This document shows, piece by piece, positions 53,489 to 62,725 of a DNA stretch of 64,000 nucleotides; position 1 is the first letter of the stretch; the number at the start of each line of letters is the position of its first letter. This DNA comes from Actinomycetospora endophytica. GTDB taxonomy: Bacteria; Actinomycetota; Actinomycetes; Mycobacteriales; Pseudonocardiaceae. The notes under the pieces were generated by a model, which saw nothing but the letters and a program-made list of their open reading frames with translations, did not search any database and had not been told where the DNA came from. The DNA lies in assembly GCF_021026375.1 (NCBI RefSeq), contig NZ_JAJNDB010000001.1:62001-126000 (forward strand), written 5' to 3'. A program made the position numbers and the translations under genes.

Positions 53489-54823
53489 TCAGGTCGTGAG
53501 CAGACGCGGCACCGGTGTACGACCGGGCCCGAGAACGCGGGTTGGGTCAGTGCCGAGCACGGCGGCCAGTGTCGTGGCGTAGAGGTCGCGGAAGTCGGTG
53601 GAGGCCTTGAGGTCGCCGTCGTCGAGGTCGGTGAGGCTGGGCTGCTCGCCGTAGAGCCCGCCCGCGACGGGGCCGCCGAGGAAGAACACCGGGTTGGCGG
53701 TGCCGTGGTCGGTGCCCTGGCTGGCGTTGGCGAGCACGCGGCGGCCGAACTCGGAGTAGACCACGGTGACGACCTGGCGGCCCGCGTCGCTGTTCTGCAG
53801 GCGCTGGACGAAGGGAGTCAGGGCCCCGTCGAGCTCGGTCAGCAGCCGTTGCTGGGTCCCGCGCTCGTCGGCATGGGTGTCGAACCCGCCCAACGAGACC
53901 GAGTAGACCCGGGTGGGCACACGGGCCTCGACCAGGGCCGCCACCGTCTGCAGCTGGTCGCCGAGCTGGGAGTGGGCGCCGCCGCTCTGTGCGCCCGCGG
54001 AGTTCCCCGCGTCGTTGCCGGTGGCGCTGCTCTGCTTGCGGGACGCGGCCAGGGTGGGCCCGAGTGTCTGCTCGACCTGCGCGAGATCGCGGCCCGACTG
54101 CGCCACCCGGGCGCGCATCGTGTCGTCACCGGGGTCCACCCCGGCCAGGGCCCGGAACGCTGCTCCGCTCGGCCCGGTGGGCAACGTCAGCCCGGCCGAG
54201 GGCAGCGTGGACGCCGCGGTCCGCTCCCCGGTGAGCAGCGGCGGCAGCACCGAGTCCATCGACACCGCCCGCAGCGGGTCGTCACCGGTGGCGTCGAGCC
54301 AGCGCCCCAACCATCCCGACCCGGTGGGCGAGGTCGGCGACGCGGTCTGCCAGATGGCCATCGAGCGGAAGTGACTGTGGTCGGGCTCGGGGTAGCCGAC
54401 CCCGCGGACGATGGCGACCTGGCCACTGTCGAACAGCGACTTGATCCCCGCCATCCCCGGGTTGAGACCGAGTCCGTCACCGACGTCGAGGACCTCGGAG
54501 GGCTGGTAGGCCAACTCGTGCCGGTTGGACTGGTAGGCGGGATCGCCGGCCGGCACCAGGGTGTTGAGCCCGTCGTTGCCGCCGTAGAGGGTCACGACCA
54601 CCAGGACCCCCTGGCCCGGCTGCAGCGGAGTGTGCGCCGCCCCGTGCAGCAGCGTCGACCACGGCACCTGCGTCGCCCCCACGGAGAGCCCGGCGGCCGC
54701 TGCGGCGACCCCGGACCACGCCAGGAAACGGCGCCGGGTCACGTTCGGGAGGTGCAGGCCGGGCAGGCGGCCGGTGGCGCGCCCGGAAGCCTCGGACGAC
54801 TCGGCAGACTGGGGGCTGGTCAT
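53489..54823 (-). CDS. DUF1501 (sulfatase-like) protein with Tat signal
   Basis: 444 residues from the ATG at 54823. The twin-arginine signal is VTRRRFLAWSGVAAAAAGLS. The mature part shows LVVVTLYGGNDGLNTLVPAG, HSHFRSMAIWQTASP, SVSLGGFDTHADERGTQQRL and VVTVVYSEFGRRVLANASQG, the metal-site stretches of the DUF1501 family, related to alkaline phosphatase/sulfatase folds. It starts inside the DUF1800 stop (ATGA), the usual gene pair in bacteria; partners act at the cell surface. Substrate unknown. Confidence 0.92.
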   Translation of the reverse strand: MTSPQSAESSEASGRATGRLPGLHLPNVTRRRFLAWSGVAAAAAGLSVGATQVPWSTLLHGAAHTPLQPGQGVLVVVTLYGGNDGLNTLVPAGDPAYQSNRHELAYQPSEVLDVGDGLGLNPGMAGIKSLFDSGQVAIVRGVGYPEPDHSHFRSMAIWQTASPTSPTGSGWLGRWLDATGDDPLRAVSMDSVLPPLLTGERTAASTLPSAGLTLPTGPSGAAFRALAGVDPGDDTMRARVAQSGRDLAQVEQTLGPTLAASRKQSSATGNDAGNSAGAQSGGAHSQLGDQLQTVAALVEARVPTRVYSVSLGGFDTHADERGTQQRLLTELDGALTPFVQRLQNSDAGRQVVTVVYSEFGRRVLANASQGTDHGTANPVFFLGGPVAGGLYGEQPSLTDLDDGDLKASTDFRDLYATTLAAVLGTDPTRVLGPGRTPVPRLLTT

Positions 54824-56172
54824 GTGCTGATCACGTACTCCGGGGTGAGGGCGGCGACCGTGAGCACCGACCGGGGGTCGCCGCCGGCCACGTCGCGCAG
54901 GGCGTCGGTGCTCCGCGGCCCGAACGCGTCGACACCGAGGACCTGGCGGGCCCAGTCGATCTGGGCGTTCGGCCCGGTGGGTCCGGGCGGGATCGCGGCG
55001 TGGGCGATGACGGCCTGGGCGAGAGCGAGCCGGTCCAGCTGCGCGGACGGCGTCAGCCACGAGGTGCCCCCCGGCCAGCCGCCCACGCTGGGCGGCAGGA
55101 AGGGGACCTGACCGAGGGCCTGCAGGTGCTGGTGGACCGGGTCCGCCCGGGCGGCCGCCGTCGCGGCGACGGGCCGGGCACGCGGCGCGGTGGTGACCGA
55201 GCTCGGGCGGGTGCCCACCGCCCGCATCAGCCCGATCGCCCACTCCACGGGCTGCTTGACCAGGGTGGTGGCGCTGTCGTGGAACGGCGCCGACGTGGCG
55301 ATCGCCCGCAGCAGGGCGCCGAGGTCCCGGCCCGGCCCGTAGGCGGCGGTGAGCTGGGCGAGCACCCCAGGAGGCGGCGGCGTGGTCGAGACCAGCCTGA
55401 ACCACAACCGACCGGCGACGAACGCGGCCGACTCCGGACGGGCGACGACCATGTTCACGAAGCTCGGCGCGTCGAACGCGGCGGTCTGGCCGAGGATGGT
55501 CTTCGGTCCAGTGTCCTGCCGGCGAGCGACGAGCCGGGCGGTCCCTGTCGACGCGTTGACCGTCCACCCGGTCAGCGCGCGGGCAGCCTCCCGGACGTCG
55601 GTCTCGGTGTAGTGGCCGACCCCGAGGGAGAACAGCTCCATGAACTCCCGGCCCAGGTTCTCGTTCGGCGACCCCACGCGGTTGGTCCGCCCGTCAAGCC
55701 AGACGAGCATGGCCGGGTCGACGATCATCGCCTGCGCCAGCGACCGGAAGTCCCCGCTCCCGAGGCGGCGCAGCGACTCGTTCTGGGTCAACAGGTACGC
55801 GGGCTGGTTCACCTTCTGGGCGCTGGTGGCGAAATGCCCGTGCCAGAACCAGGTCAGTCGTTCGGGCAGCGACCGCTCGGCGGCCCACATCCGGTCGAGC
55901 CACCACCGGGTCAGCGCGTTCTGGCCCTGAGCGCGCTCCTGCTGCGCGGCCTTCTGCGCCGGGGTGCCCGCCTTGCCCCGATTCGCGATCGAGGTCAGCG
56001 CCGGCGGCGGAGTGGCGGCGACGCCGGGGTCGGACGGCGCCGGGGCGAGCATCGCGTCCAAAGTCGCGGCGAACCCCTGCCCGACGGCGGCGGACAGTTC
56101 CCCGGGGCGCGCGCCGAACCCGAAGCGGTCCAACAGACGCCGGGTTGCCACGGCGTCGGGCACGACGGTCAC
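54820..56172 (-). CDS. DUF1800 protein
   Basis: 450 residues. TRRLLDRFGFGARPGEL at the N-terminus, RLTWFWHGHFATSAQKVNQP, LVWLDGRTNRVGSPNENLGR and EFMELFSLGVGHYTETDVRE are the hallmark DUF1800 motifs. The C-terminus is variable with GGWPGGTSWLTPSAQLDRLA. Unlike its DUF1501 partner it has no Tat signal, so it either rides along or stays inside. Translationally coupled with DUF1501. Confidence 0.9.
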   Translation of the reverse strand: MTVVPDAVATRRLLDRFGFGARPGELSAAVGQGFAATLDAMLAPAPSDPGVAATPPPALTSIANRGKAGTPAQKAAQQERAQGQNALTRWWLDRMWAAERSLPERLTWFWHGHFATSAQKVNQPAYLLTQNESLRRLGSGDFRSLAQAMIVDPAMLVWLDGRTNRVGSPNENLGREFMELFSLGVGHYTETDVREAARALTGWTVNASTGTARLVARRQDTGPKTILGQTAAFDAPSFVNMVVARPESAAFVAGRLWFRLVSTTPPPPGVLAQLTAAYGPGRDLGALLRAIATSAPFHDSATTLVKQPVEWAIGLMRAVGTRPSSVTTAPRARPVAATAAARADPVHQHLQALGQVPFLPPSVGGWPGGTSWLTPSAQLDRLALAQAVIAHAAIPPGPTGPNAQIDWARQVLGVDAFGPRSTDALRDVAGGDPRSVLTVAALTPEYVIST

Positions 56173-56493
56173 GGGCGAACCATGGCGCGGCCGCCCCGGC
56201 GCGACCCAGGCCCGGTCGCGTCGCCTCAGCCACCCTTCAGAAACCCGTCACCGACCTCATGACCTGCGACGACGATCCGGCCGCGGTGCGTGTGGGCCTG
56301 CACGCCCTGCGTGACCTGCACTCACTACCGACTGCGGTCAGCGACGGTGGTCTCGAAGCGACTCTCCGGGCCAGCCTGATCCACCATCCCTCGGCCAGCG
56401 CCGGCGCGTCGCCATCCGCATCGCGGCACCGACATGATCGTGTTCGAGCTCCACGCCCTCCCGGTCGCCCGTGACTGACCCGCCCTCCGGACG
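56173..56493. other. Intergenic region between two minus-strand operons
   Basis: No gene recognised. The DUF1800 promoter should be here. Confidence 0.4.
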
Positions 56494-57411
56494 TCAGGCC
56501 CGGCAGTGCAGCGGGCGACCGCCGTTGAAGGTGACCATGTCGCGGAACGCGCCCACCACGTCGACCTCCCCGGCCCCGACCTCGGCGTAGGCGCGGTGGA
56601 GGTTGCCGACGATGCGCTCGGGCTCGCTCCACTCGGCGAACCGGCCCAGGTCGCACTCGCGGGCGGCCTCGAGCGGCGTGAGCCCGGCGTCCCGGCCCCG
56701 GCGGGCGACGTCCTGGACGAACCGCAGGTAGTCCACGGTCGGGGAGATCACCTCCGGTCCGCAGACCGGTCCGTGTCCCGGCACGATCGTGCGCGCACCG
56801 AGCGGAGCGACGATCGTCTCGAGGACGTGGATCGCACCCTCGATCGACCCGGAGAGCAGGAAGGGCGTCCCGCCCGCGAAGAGCAGGTCCCCCGCGAGGA
56901 GCACCGAGCGCTCCGGGATCCAGACGATCGAGTCGTTCGTGGTGTGGGCGGGGAGACCGACGTGCCGGACCTCGCAGCGCAGATCGTCGACCCAGAGGGT
57001 GATGCCCTCGGCGTAGGTCAGGAACGGCGGCGTGGACGGCACCGCCCCCTGGTCGAAGGGCTCGAACACCCCCTCCATCGGCGGCAGCGCGGCCATCGCC
57101 CGCATCTCGGCCCGGGTGGCCTCGTGCCCGACGATCGTGGCCCCGGGGAACCAGCTGTTGCCGGCCGTGTGGTCGGGGTGGCTGTGGGTGTTGACCAGGG
57201 TGTGGATCGGCGCGGGCGTGACCGACCGGATGTGCTCGACGAACGCCCGGGTGCGGGCCTCGGTGGAACTGGAGTCCACGGCGACGACCCCCGAGCGCCC
57301 GACGAGGAACGCCATGTTGTTGATCATCCAGCTGCCGTCGGGCTGGACGTAGGCGTGGAGCCCGTCCCCGAGGTCGACGTCGACGGGTTCGGTCGAGAGA
57401 TGCGTGGTCAC
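56494..57411 (-). CDS. Metallo-beta-lactamase-fold hydrolase
   Basis: 305 residues. HxHxDH appears as LVNTHSHPDHTAGNSWFPGA; the later metal ligands are in AHTTNDSIVW, VLLAGDLLFAGGTPFLL (Asp) and TIVPGHGPVCGPE (His). Family members include lactonases, thioesterases and ring-cleavage-product hydrolases. It is the last gene of the seven-gene operon from 63688, overlapping the amidohydrolase stop by 4 bases, so it likely hydrolyses an end product of that route. Confidence 0.92.
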   Translation of the reverse strand: MTTHLSTEPVDVDLGDGLHAYVQPDGSWMINNMAFLVGRSGVVAVDSSSTEARTRAFVEHIRSVTPAPIHTLVNTHSHPDHTAGNSWFPGATIVGHEATRAEMRAMAALPPMEGVFEPFDQGAVPSTPPFLTYAEGITLWVDDLRCEVRHVGLPAHTTNDSIVWIPERSVLLAGDLLFAGGTPFLLSGSIEGAIHVLETIVAPLGARTIVPGHGPVCGPEVISPTVDYLRFVQDVARRGRDAGLTPLEAARECDLGRFAEWSEPERIVGNLHRAYAEVGAGEVDVVGAFRDMVTFNGGRPLHCRA

Positions 57412-58448
57412 GCGGAGCTCCTCGTCGTGGTGTCACAGGCCGTCGGGAGCAGGCCGAGTGCCGCGGCGGTGCCGCCGGCGATCGCGTCCCGGTCCGCGGC
57501 CGGGAGGCCGGCCGCGTCCAGGCGGGCGAGCGGGTCGTCGACGCCCATGTCGAAGGGGTGGTCGGTGCCGAGCGCGACGCGGTCGGCACCCGCGACGGCG
57601 ACGAGGTACCGCAGCGCCTCGGGCGTGTACACGAGCGCGTCGAACCAGATCCGGCGCAGCGCCGCCGACGGGGGCGCGGCGGCGGCCCGGTCGCCCGGCC
57701 GGGCGTGCCACGCGTGGTCCTGCCGGGCGGTCCCATAGGGGAAGAAGCCGCCGCCGTGCGCGGCCAGCACCCGCACGCCGGGCGCCGCCTCGAGGACCCC
57801 GCCATGCACCAGCCGGGACAGCGCGACCGTCGTCTCGACCGGGTTCCCGACGGAGTTGGACAGGTACCCGACGTCGAGCCGCTCGGCCAGGGTGCAGCCC
57901 CACGGGTGGACGAACACGACCGCCTCCGACTCCGAGGCGGCCGCCCAGAACGGGGCGAGCGCGGGGTCGTCCAGCTCGCGACGGGTGCCGTCGGGGCCGG
58001 CGACGAACGTCGAGATCTCCACGCCGCGCAGGCCCGCCGCGATCGCGCTCCGGAGCACCTCCACGGCGAGGTCGGGGTGCTGCAGCGGGGTGGTGCCGAG
58101 TCCGACGAGGCGCTCGGGTGCCGCCGCGCAGTGCGCGAGCACGCCGTCGTTGACCGCGGCGGCGTACCGCGCGGCGAGGTCGGGCCCGGCCCAGGTGTGG
58201 TGGATCGGCATGGGGCTGACGAGCTGGACGTCGAGCCCGGCCCGGTCCATCCACGCGAGCCGGTGCTCCAGCGACGTCAGCGCCGGGCCGAGCGCGGCGA
58301 TCTGTTCCCGGTTGACGCGGGCCGAGGCCGGGCCGGCGGCGCGCGCCTCCACCGCGCGGGCCGCGGCGAGTTCGGGCTCGTCGGGGACGAGCGCCTCGGC
58401 GCCGGGGACGAGCAGGTGGGCGTGGACGTCGACCGTCGGGCTGGTCAT
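57408..58448 (-). CDS. Amidohydrolase-family (ACMSD-like) decarboxylase/hydrolase
   Basis: 346 residues. TIM-barrel metal ligands: VDVHAHLLVPG (HxH), His in VVFVHPWGCTL, AAHGGGFFPYG, and Asp in ALGTDHPFDMG. PMPIHHTWAGPDLAARYAAA and GLRGVEISTFV are typical of the ACMSD/gamma-resorcylate decarboxylase group, which removes CO2 from or hydrolyses ring-fission products. Its start overlaps the FAH stop (ATGA). Confidence 0.9.
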   Translation of the reverse strand: MTSPTVDVHAHLLVPGAEALVPDEPELAAARAVEARAAGPASARVNREQIAALGPALTSLEHRLAWMDRAGLDVQLVSPMPIHHTWAGPDLAARYAAAVNDGVLAHCAAAPERLVGLGTTPLQHPDLAVEVLRSAIAAGLRGVEISTFVAGPDGTRRELDDPALAPFWAAASESEAVVFVHPWGCTLAERLDVGYLSNSVGNPVETTVALSRLVHGGVLEAAPGVRVLAAHGGGFFPYGTARQDHAWHARPGDRAAAAPPSAALRRIWFDALVYTPEALRYLVAVAGADRVALGTDHPFDMGVDDPLARLDAAGLPAADRDAIAGGTAAALGLLPTACDTTTRSSA

Positions 58449-59428
58449 GACTGCTCAACCCGATCGCCGGGACGACGACGCGGCCGGGGTCGGGCCCCCG
58501 GGATCGGCTGCGGCGCCACCCCGGCCACCACCCGGTTGGTCACCGTCCCGATGCCCTCGACCTCCAGCGACACCACGTCGCCCGGTGCCAGCGGCGGCAG
58601 CTCCTCCCGCGACGTCCCCCGGCCCCACAGCTCGGCGAGGCACCCCCCGTTGCCGCACGTCCCCGAGCCCAGCACGTCGCCGGGACGCACCTCGGTGCCC
58701 CGGGAGGCGTACGCGACGAGGTCTCCGAACGGCCAGCCCATGTTCGAGAGCAGGTCCTCGCCGACCACGCGCCCGTTCACCCGCGAGGTCATCGCGAGGT
58801 CGAGGAAGCCCTCGGCGTCCGGCGTGAACTCGTCCGCGGTGACCAGCCAGGGGCCCAGCGTGGTCGCGGTGTCCTTGCCCTTGGCCGGGCCGAGCCCGAC
58901 CTGCATCTCGCGGCCCTGCAGGTCGCGCGCCGACCAGTCGTTGAGCACCGTGTAGCCCGCGATGTACGACGCCGCCTCAGCAGACGACAGGTCGCGGCCC
59001 GTCCGCCCGATCACCGCGGCGACCTCGAGCTCGAAGTCCAGCACCGCGCATCCCGGTGGCACCGGGACGTCGTCGTCGGGACCTGTCGTCGCGTAGGGGT
59101 TGGAGAAGTAGAAGGTGGGCGCGTCGTACCAGGCCTCGGGCAGGCCCGACTCCCCCGACACCGCCCGCCGCACCCCGTCGACGTGCTCCTCGAAGGCGAC
59201 GAAGTCGCGCACCGTCGGCGGCTCGAGCGGGGCGAGCAGCCGGGTGTCCGCGAGCGGCACGGGGCGGGTCCGCAGTGCGTCCTGCCCGGCGGCGGTCAGC
59301 TCGCCCGACCGCAGCAGGTCCAGCAGCGAGACCCCGGTGGTGAGGAGGTGCACCCGCTCCTCGCCCGGGTCACCGACGACGACGCCGACGCGAGTGGCGC
59401 CCGCGTACCGCACGGTCGCGATCCGCAT
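58445..59428 (-). CDS. Fumarylacetoacetate hydrolase-family protein (second in operon)
   Basis: 327 residues from the ATG at 59428. Metal ligands of the FAH fold: VLDFELEVAAVIGRTGRDLS (ExE), then the Asp in NDWSARDLQGREMQVGLGPA, and KGKDTATTLGPWLVT. GDVLGSGTCGNGGCLAELWG and PGDVVSLEVEGIG are late conserved segments. It hydrolyses or hydrates C-C bonds of acylpyruvate-type products of aromatic ring cleavage. The P450 stop overlaps its ATG by one base (TGATG). Confidence 0.93.
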   Translation of the reverse strand: MRIATVRYAGATRVGVVVGDPGEERVHLLTTGVSLLDLLRSGELTAAGQDALRTRPVPLADTRLLAPLEPPTVRDFVAFEEHVDGVRRAVSGESGLPEAWYDAPTFYFSNPYATTGPDDDVPVPPGCAVLDFELEVAAVIGRTGRDLSSAEAASYIAGYTVLNDWSARDLQGREMQVGLGPAKGKDTATTLGPWLVTADEFTPDAEGFLDLAMTSRVNGRVVGEDLLSNMGWPFGDLVAYASRGTEVRPGDVLGSGTCGNGGCLAELWGRGTSREELPPLAPGDVVSLEVEGIGTVTNRVVAGVAPQPIPGARPRPRRRPGDRVEQS

Positions 59429-60612
59429 CAGACCTCCCGAACGGTGATCGGCAGCGCACGCATGCCACGGATGACCGGGCCGAGGGCGCGCTCGGCCGGT
59501 CCGGCCGGCGTGATCGACGAGCACCGCCGGACGAGCGCACCGAGGATCGCCTCCGCCTCGACCCGCGCGAGGAACTGCCCGGCGCAGTTGTGGATGCCGG
59601 CGCCGAAGGCGAGGTGGCCGGTGGGCCGGCGCTTCACGTCGAAGCGGTCGGGGTCGGCCCAGCGCCGCTCGTCGCGGTTGGCCGAGGCGAAGGGGAGCAG
59701 CACCTTCTCCCCGGCGGGGATCGTCACGCCGTCGACGTCGACCTCGCGGGTCGTCGTCCGGAAGAAGGCCGTGACCGGGGACTCCACGCGCAGGGACTCC
59801 TCGAAGGCGGGCCCGGCCAGCGACGGGTCGGCGCGCAGACCCGCGAAGGCGTCGGGGTCGCGGGCGAGCAGGTCGATGGTGTTGCCGATGCCGTGGATCG
59901 TGGTGTCCATCCCCGCGACGAGGTAGGCCGAGAGCAGCGGGACGACCGATGCGTGGTCGATCTCGCCGCGCTCCGCGGCCGCCCAGACCTGGGCGGCCCA
60001 TCCGTCGGGACGGACCCGGTCCGGCGCCATCGCGGACCCGAGGTAGCCGAACATCGCGCCGACGGCAGGCATCGCCGCGGCGGCGCGCTCGTCGCGGGGA
60101 CCGAAGCCGACGAAGGCGGCGTCCGCGTTGCCGACCAGGGCGTCTCGGCCCTCCTCGGGCAGACCGAGGAGATCCGCGACCACGTCGACGGGGAACGGGT
60201 AGGCCAGGTCGGCGGCGGCGTCGAAGCTGCCCCGCTCGACGCACGCGGCGACGAGGGCGTCCCCTCGGGCCAGGATGTCGTCGGTGAGCGCCCGCATCGC
60301 GCGCGGGAGCAGCTGGGACGCGAGCACGGTACGGAGCCGGGTGTGGGCGGGTGGGTCGCTCGCGATGACCGTGCCGCGGGTGTTCTCGTTGAGGACGGGG
60401 TCGAGACCGACACCCTCCGCGGAGGAGAACGTCGCGTGGTCGATGAGCGCGGCGCGCTGCTCGGCGTAGCGGGGGATCACCCAGGCCGGGTGGCTGGTGA
60501 GCCGGACCGCCGGGCCGGCCTCGCGCAGTGCCCGCCAGACGGGGTGGGGGTCGGCGAGGGTCTCCGGGGCGAACGGGTCGACCGCGGACGTGGGGACCGA
60601 CATCGTCGTCAT
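59428..60612 (-). CDS. Cytochrome P450 (class I, bacterial)
   Basis: 394 residues from the ATG at 60612. I helix AYLVAGMDTTIHGIGNTIDL (AG-x-D-TT), ExxR in FEESLRVESPVTAFFRTTTR, haem loop HLAFGAGIHNCAGQFLARVE (Cys). PPAHTRLRTVLASQLLPRAM is the usual C-helix stretch. It needs a separate ferredoxin and reductase, neither of which is in the window. Within the operon it probably hydroxylates or O-demethylates the aromatic substrate before ring cleavage. Confidence 0.95.
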   Translation of the reverse strand: MTTMSVPTSAVDPFAPETLADPHPVWRALREAGPAVRLTSHPAWVIPRYAEQRAALIDHATFSSAEGVGLDPVLNENTRGTVIASDPPAHTRLRTVLASQLLPRAMRALTDDILARGDALVAACVERGSFDAAADLAYPFPVDVVADLLGLPEEGRDALVGNADAAFVGFGPRDERAAAAMPAVGAMFGYLGSAMAPDRVRPDGWAAQVWAAAERGEIDHASVVPLLSAYLVAGMDTTIHGIGNTIDLLARDPDAFAGLRADPSLAGPAFEESLRVESPVTAFFRTTTREVDVDGVTIPAGEKVLLPFASANRDERRWADPDRFDVKRRPTGHLAFGAGIHNCAGQFLARVEAEAILGALVRRCSSITPAGPAERALGPVIRGMRALPITVREV

Positions 60613-60623
60613 GTCGTGGCTCC

Positions 60624-61559
60624 TCAGACCGGGGGCGCGACGAAGACGCCGCGGTCGGGGTCGTTGAACGACTTCGTCGCGACGAACTCGCTCATCGGGT
60701 TCGCGGTGCCCCACTGGTCGGAGACCTGCGGGTCGGTGAAGTCGTAGAGATGAGGGTGCCAGAGGTCCTCGTCGAGGCGTTCGAGCTCCGTCGTGTACTC
60801 GACGGTGTTGCCGAGCGGGTCGAGGAAGTAGGAGAACGTGTTGTTGCCGGCCAGGTGCCGGCCCGGGCCCCACACCTTCTCGACGCCGGCCCGCAGCAGC
60901 CGTCCGGTTCCGCGCATGTACTCGTCGATGCCGCGCAGCTCGAACGAGGCGTGGTGCAGCGACACGTGGGGGCAGCGCGCGATCGCGAGGCTGTGGTGCT
61001 GCGGGTTGCAGCGCAGGAACCACATCATCGAACCCATGTGGGGGCTCGTCAGGGTGTCCGAGAGCCGGAAGCCGAGGTGCCGGTCGTACCAGGCGACGAG
61101 GGCCTCGGGCTGTGGCGAGTTGATGACGACGTGGGAGAGCTTCACCGGCACCGACTCGCCCTCCTCGACGCGTCGGTGCGCGCGGACCGCGACGTCGGAG
61201 GACACCTCGATGGTCCGGCCCTCGAGGTCGAAGAACCGGAAGCCGTAGCCGCCGCCCGGGGTCTGCAGCTTGTCCGGCGTGCTGACCAGCGTGACGCCCT
61301 GCGCGCGGAGCTCCTCGGCCAGCGCGTCGACGTCGGCCGCGGTCTCGGCGCCGAATGCGATGAGGTCGAGGCGCTTCTCGGTGTCGGCGCGCAGCCGCAC
61401 CTGGTACTGCTCCGGCGAGCCCTCGGCGGCCAGGAACGCGATCCCGGCGTCGCTGCTCTCGGGGGACAGCTTCCAGAGGTCGGTGTAGAAGGCCAGCTGG
61501 CGTTCGTAGTCGGGCACGGCGAGGTCGACGTGCCGGAGGTGGGTGATCAGACGGTCCAT
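60624..61559 (-). CDS. Type I extradiol ring-cleavage dioxygenase (VOC superfamily)
   Basis: 311 residues from the ATG at 61559. Two VOC modules: residues about 5-120 (ITHLRHVDLAVPDYERQLAF) and 135-290. Iron ligands His in VKLSHVVINSPQPEALVAWY, His in HVSLHHASFELRG, and Glu in FLDPLGNTVEYTTELERL. HPHLYDFTDPQVSDQWG near the end resembles 2,3-dihydroxy-p-cumate/catechol dioxygenases. It cleaves a catechol next to one hydroxyl, making the ring-fission product for the FAH and amidohydrolase enzymes. 11 bp before the P450 gene. Confidence 0.92.
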   Translation of the reverse strand: MDRLITHLRHVDLAVPDYERQLAFYTDLWKLSPESSDAGIAFLAAEGSPEQYQVRLRADTEKRLDLIAFGAETAADVDALAEELRAQGVTLVSTPDKLQTPGGGYGFRFFDLEGRTIEVSSDVAVRAHRRVEEGESVPVKLSHVVINSPQPEALVAWYDRHLGFRLSDTLTSPHMGSMMWFLRCNPQHHSLAIARCPHVSLHHASFELRGIDEYMRGTGRLLRAGVEKVWGPGRHLAGNNTFSYFLDPLGNTVEYTTELERLDEDLWHPHLYDFTDPQVSDQWGTANPMSEFVATKSFNDPDRGVFVAPPV

Positions 61560-61600
61560 CTGGGGCTCCTGGTCAGGCGAGCGAAGCGACGGGGTGCGGC

Positions 61601-62725
61601 TCAGGGCCGCTGCGCGAGCAGGGCGGAGACGCGGGCCATCAGGCCGGGGACGTCGGCGGTGCCCCCGGCCTGGGGCGGGGGTTCGTGATCGAGCAGCCAG
61701 CGGGCCATCTGGACCGAGGCCTCGACCACCGCCGTCGCCCGGGGACGGCGTCGCTCGCCGTAGGCGGTGAGCGCGGTGTCGAGATCGTCGTGCGCGAGGA
61801 GTTCCTCGACCAGTACGACGGCGTCCTCGAGGGCCTGGGCGGCGCCCTGGGCGAGGGTGGGTGGGCAGGAGTGGGCGGCGTCGCCGACGAGCACGACCCG
61901 CCCGCGGTGCCACGGCCCGTCGACGACGTGGTGGGTGAACCAGGTGTGGTTGACCCGGCCCGGCTCGGTCATCCGCTCCCGGATCTCGGTCCAGGGACCG
62001 CCGTAGTGCGCGGCCAGCTCGCGCATCGTCGCGAGCGACTCCTCGGGCGAGAGCCCCGAGCGGTCCTGGGCGTCCTCGACGAGGTACGCGTAGAGGGAGT
62101 CCTCGCCGGTGGGGCACCAGCCCGCGATGTAGGCCGCGCCGCCGTAGGTGAGGTCGGTGCGCGTGATGCTCGCCGGCCGCGACGTGAAGACCCGCCAGAT
62201 GCCCATGCCGACGGGCTCGGGCCGCGCGGCGATCCCGATCGTCGCGCGGACCGTCGAGTTCAGGCCGTCGGCGCCGACGACGAGGTCGTACCGGCTCGTC
62301 GAGCCGTCCGAGAAGGTGGCGACGCCGTCGTCGAGGCCGGTGAGCGACGTGGACGTCCGCACCTTCGCCCCGGCCGCGGCGGCCGCGTCGAGCAGGATCC
62401 GGGCCATCTCCGAGCGGGGCATGCCGACCGTGGCCGGGAGGTCGGCCCCGCCGGTGCGGGCGTCGGGGATCTCGACGAGGACCGTGCCGTCGGGGGCACG
62501 CAGCCCGACGTCGTCGAAGGCGTAGCCGTGGGCCAGGACCTCGTCGAGGACGCCGAGCTCCCGGAACACCCGCAGCGCGTTGCCCTGCAGCGTGATGCCC
62601 GAGCCGGCCCCGGCCACGTCGGACTTGGCCTCGACGAGGTCGACGCCGATCCCCCGGCGCGCGAGCAGGATCGCGGTGGCCGCGCCGGAAGCGCCCCCGC
62701 CGACGACGAGCGTGGAGTTGATCAT
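61601..62725 (-). CDS. FAD-dependent aromatic hydroxylase (salicylate hydroxylase-like)
   Basis: 374 residues. VVGGGASGAATAILLARRGI (FAD GxGxxG), LDLVVGADGLNSTVRA-type DG motif (VVGADGLNSTVRATIG) and RGRVVLVGDAAHSCPPTLAQ (GD motif). There is no C-terminal thioredoxin domain, unlike the enzyme at 12187. It would supply the dihydroxylated ring for the extradiol dioxygenase. The ATG follows the upstream FAH stop without a gap (TAGATG). Confidence 0.93.
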   Translation of the reverse strand: MINSTLVVGGGASGAATAILLARRGIGVDLVEAKSDVAGAGSGITLQGNALRVFRELGVLDEVLAHGYAFDDVGLRAPDGTVLVEIPDARTGGADLPATVGMPRSEMARILLDAAAAAGAKVRTSTSLTGLDDGVATFSDGSTSRYDLVVGADGLNSTVRATIGIAARPEPVGMGIWRVFTSRPASITRTDLTYGGAAYIAGWCPTGEDSLYAYLVEDAQDRSGLSPEESLATMRELAAHYGGPWTEIRERMTEPGRVNHTWFTHHVVDGPWHRGRVVLVGDAAHSCPPTLAQGAAQALEDAVVLVEELLAHDDLDTALTAYGERRRPRATAVVEASVQMARWLLDHEPPPQAGGTADVPGLMARVSALLAQRP

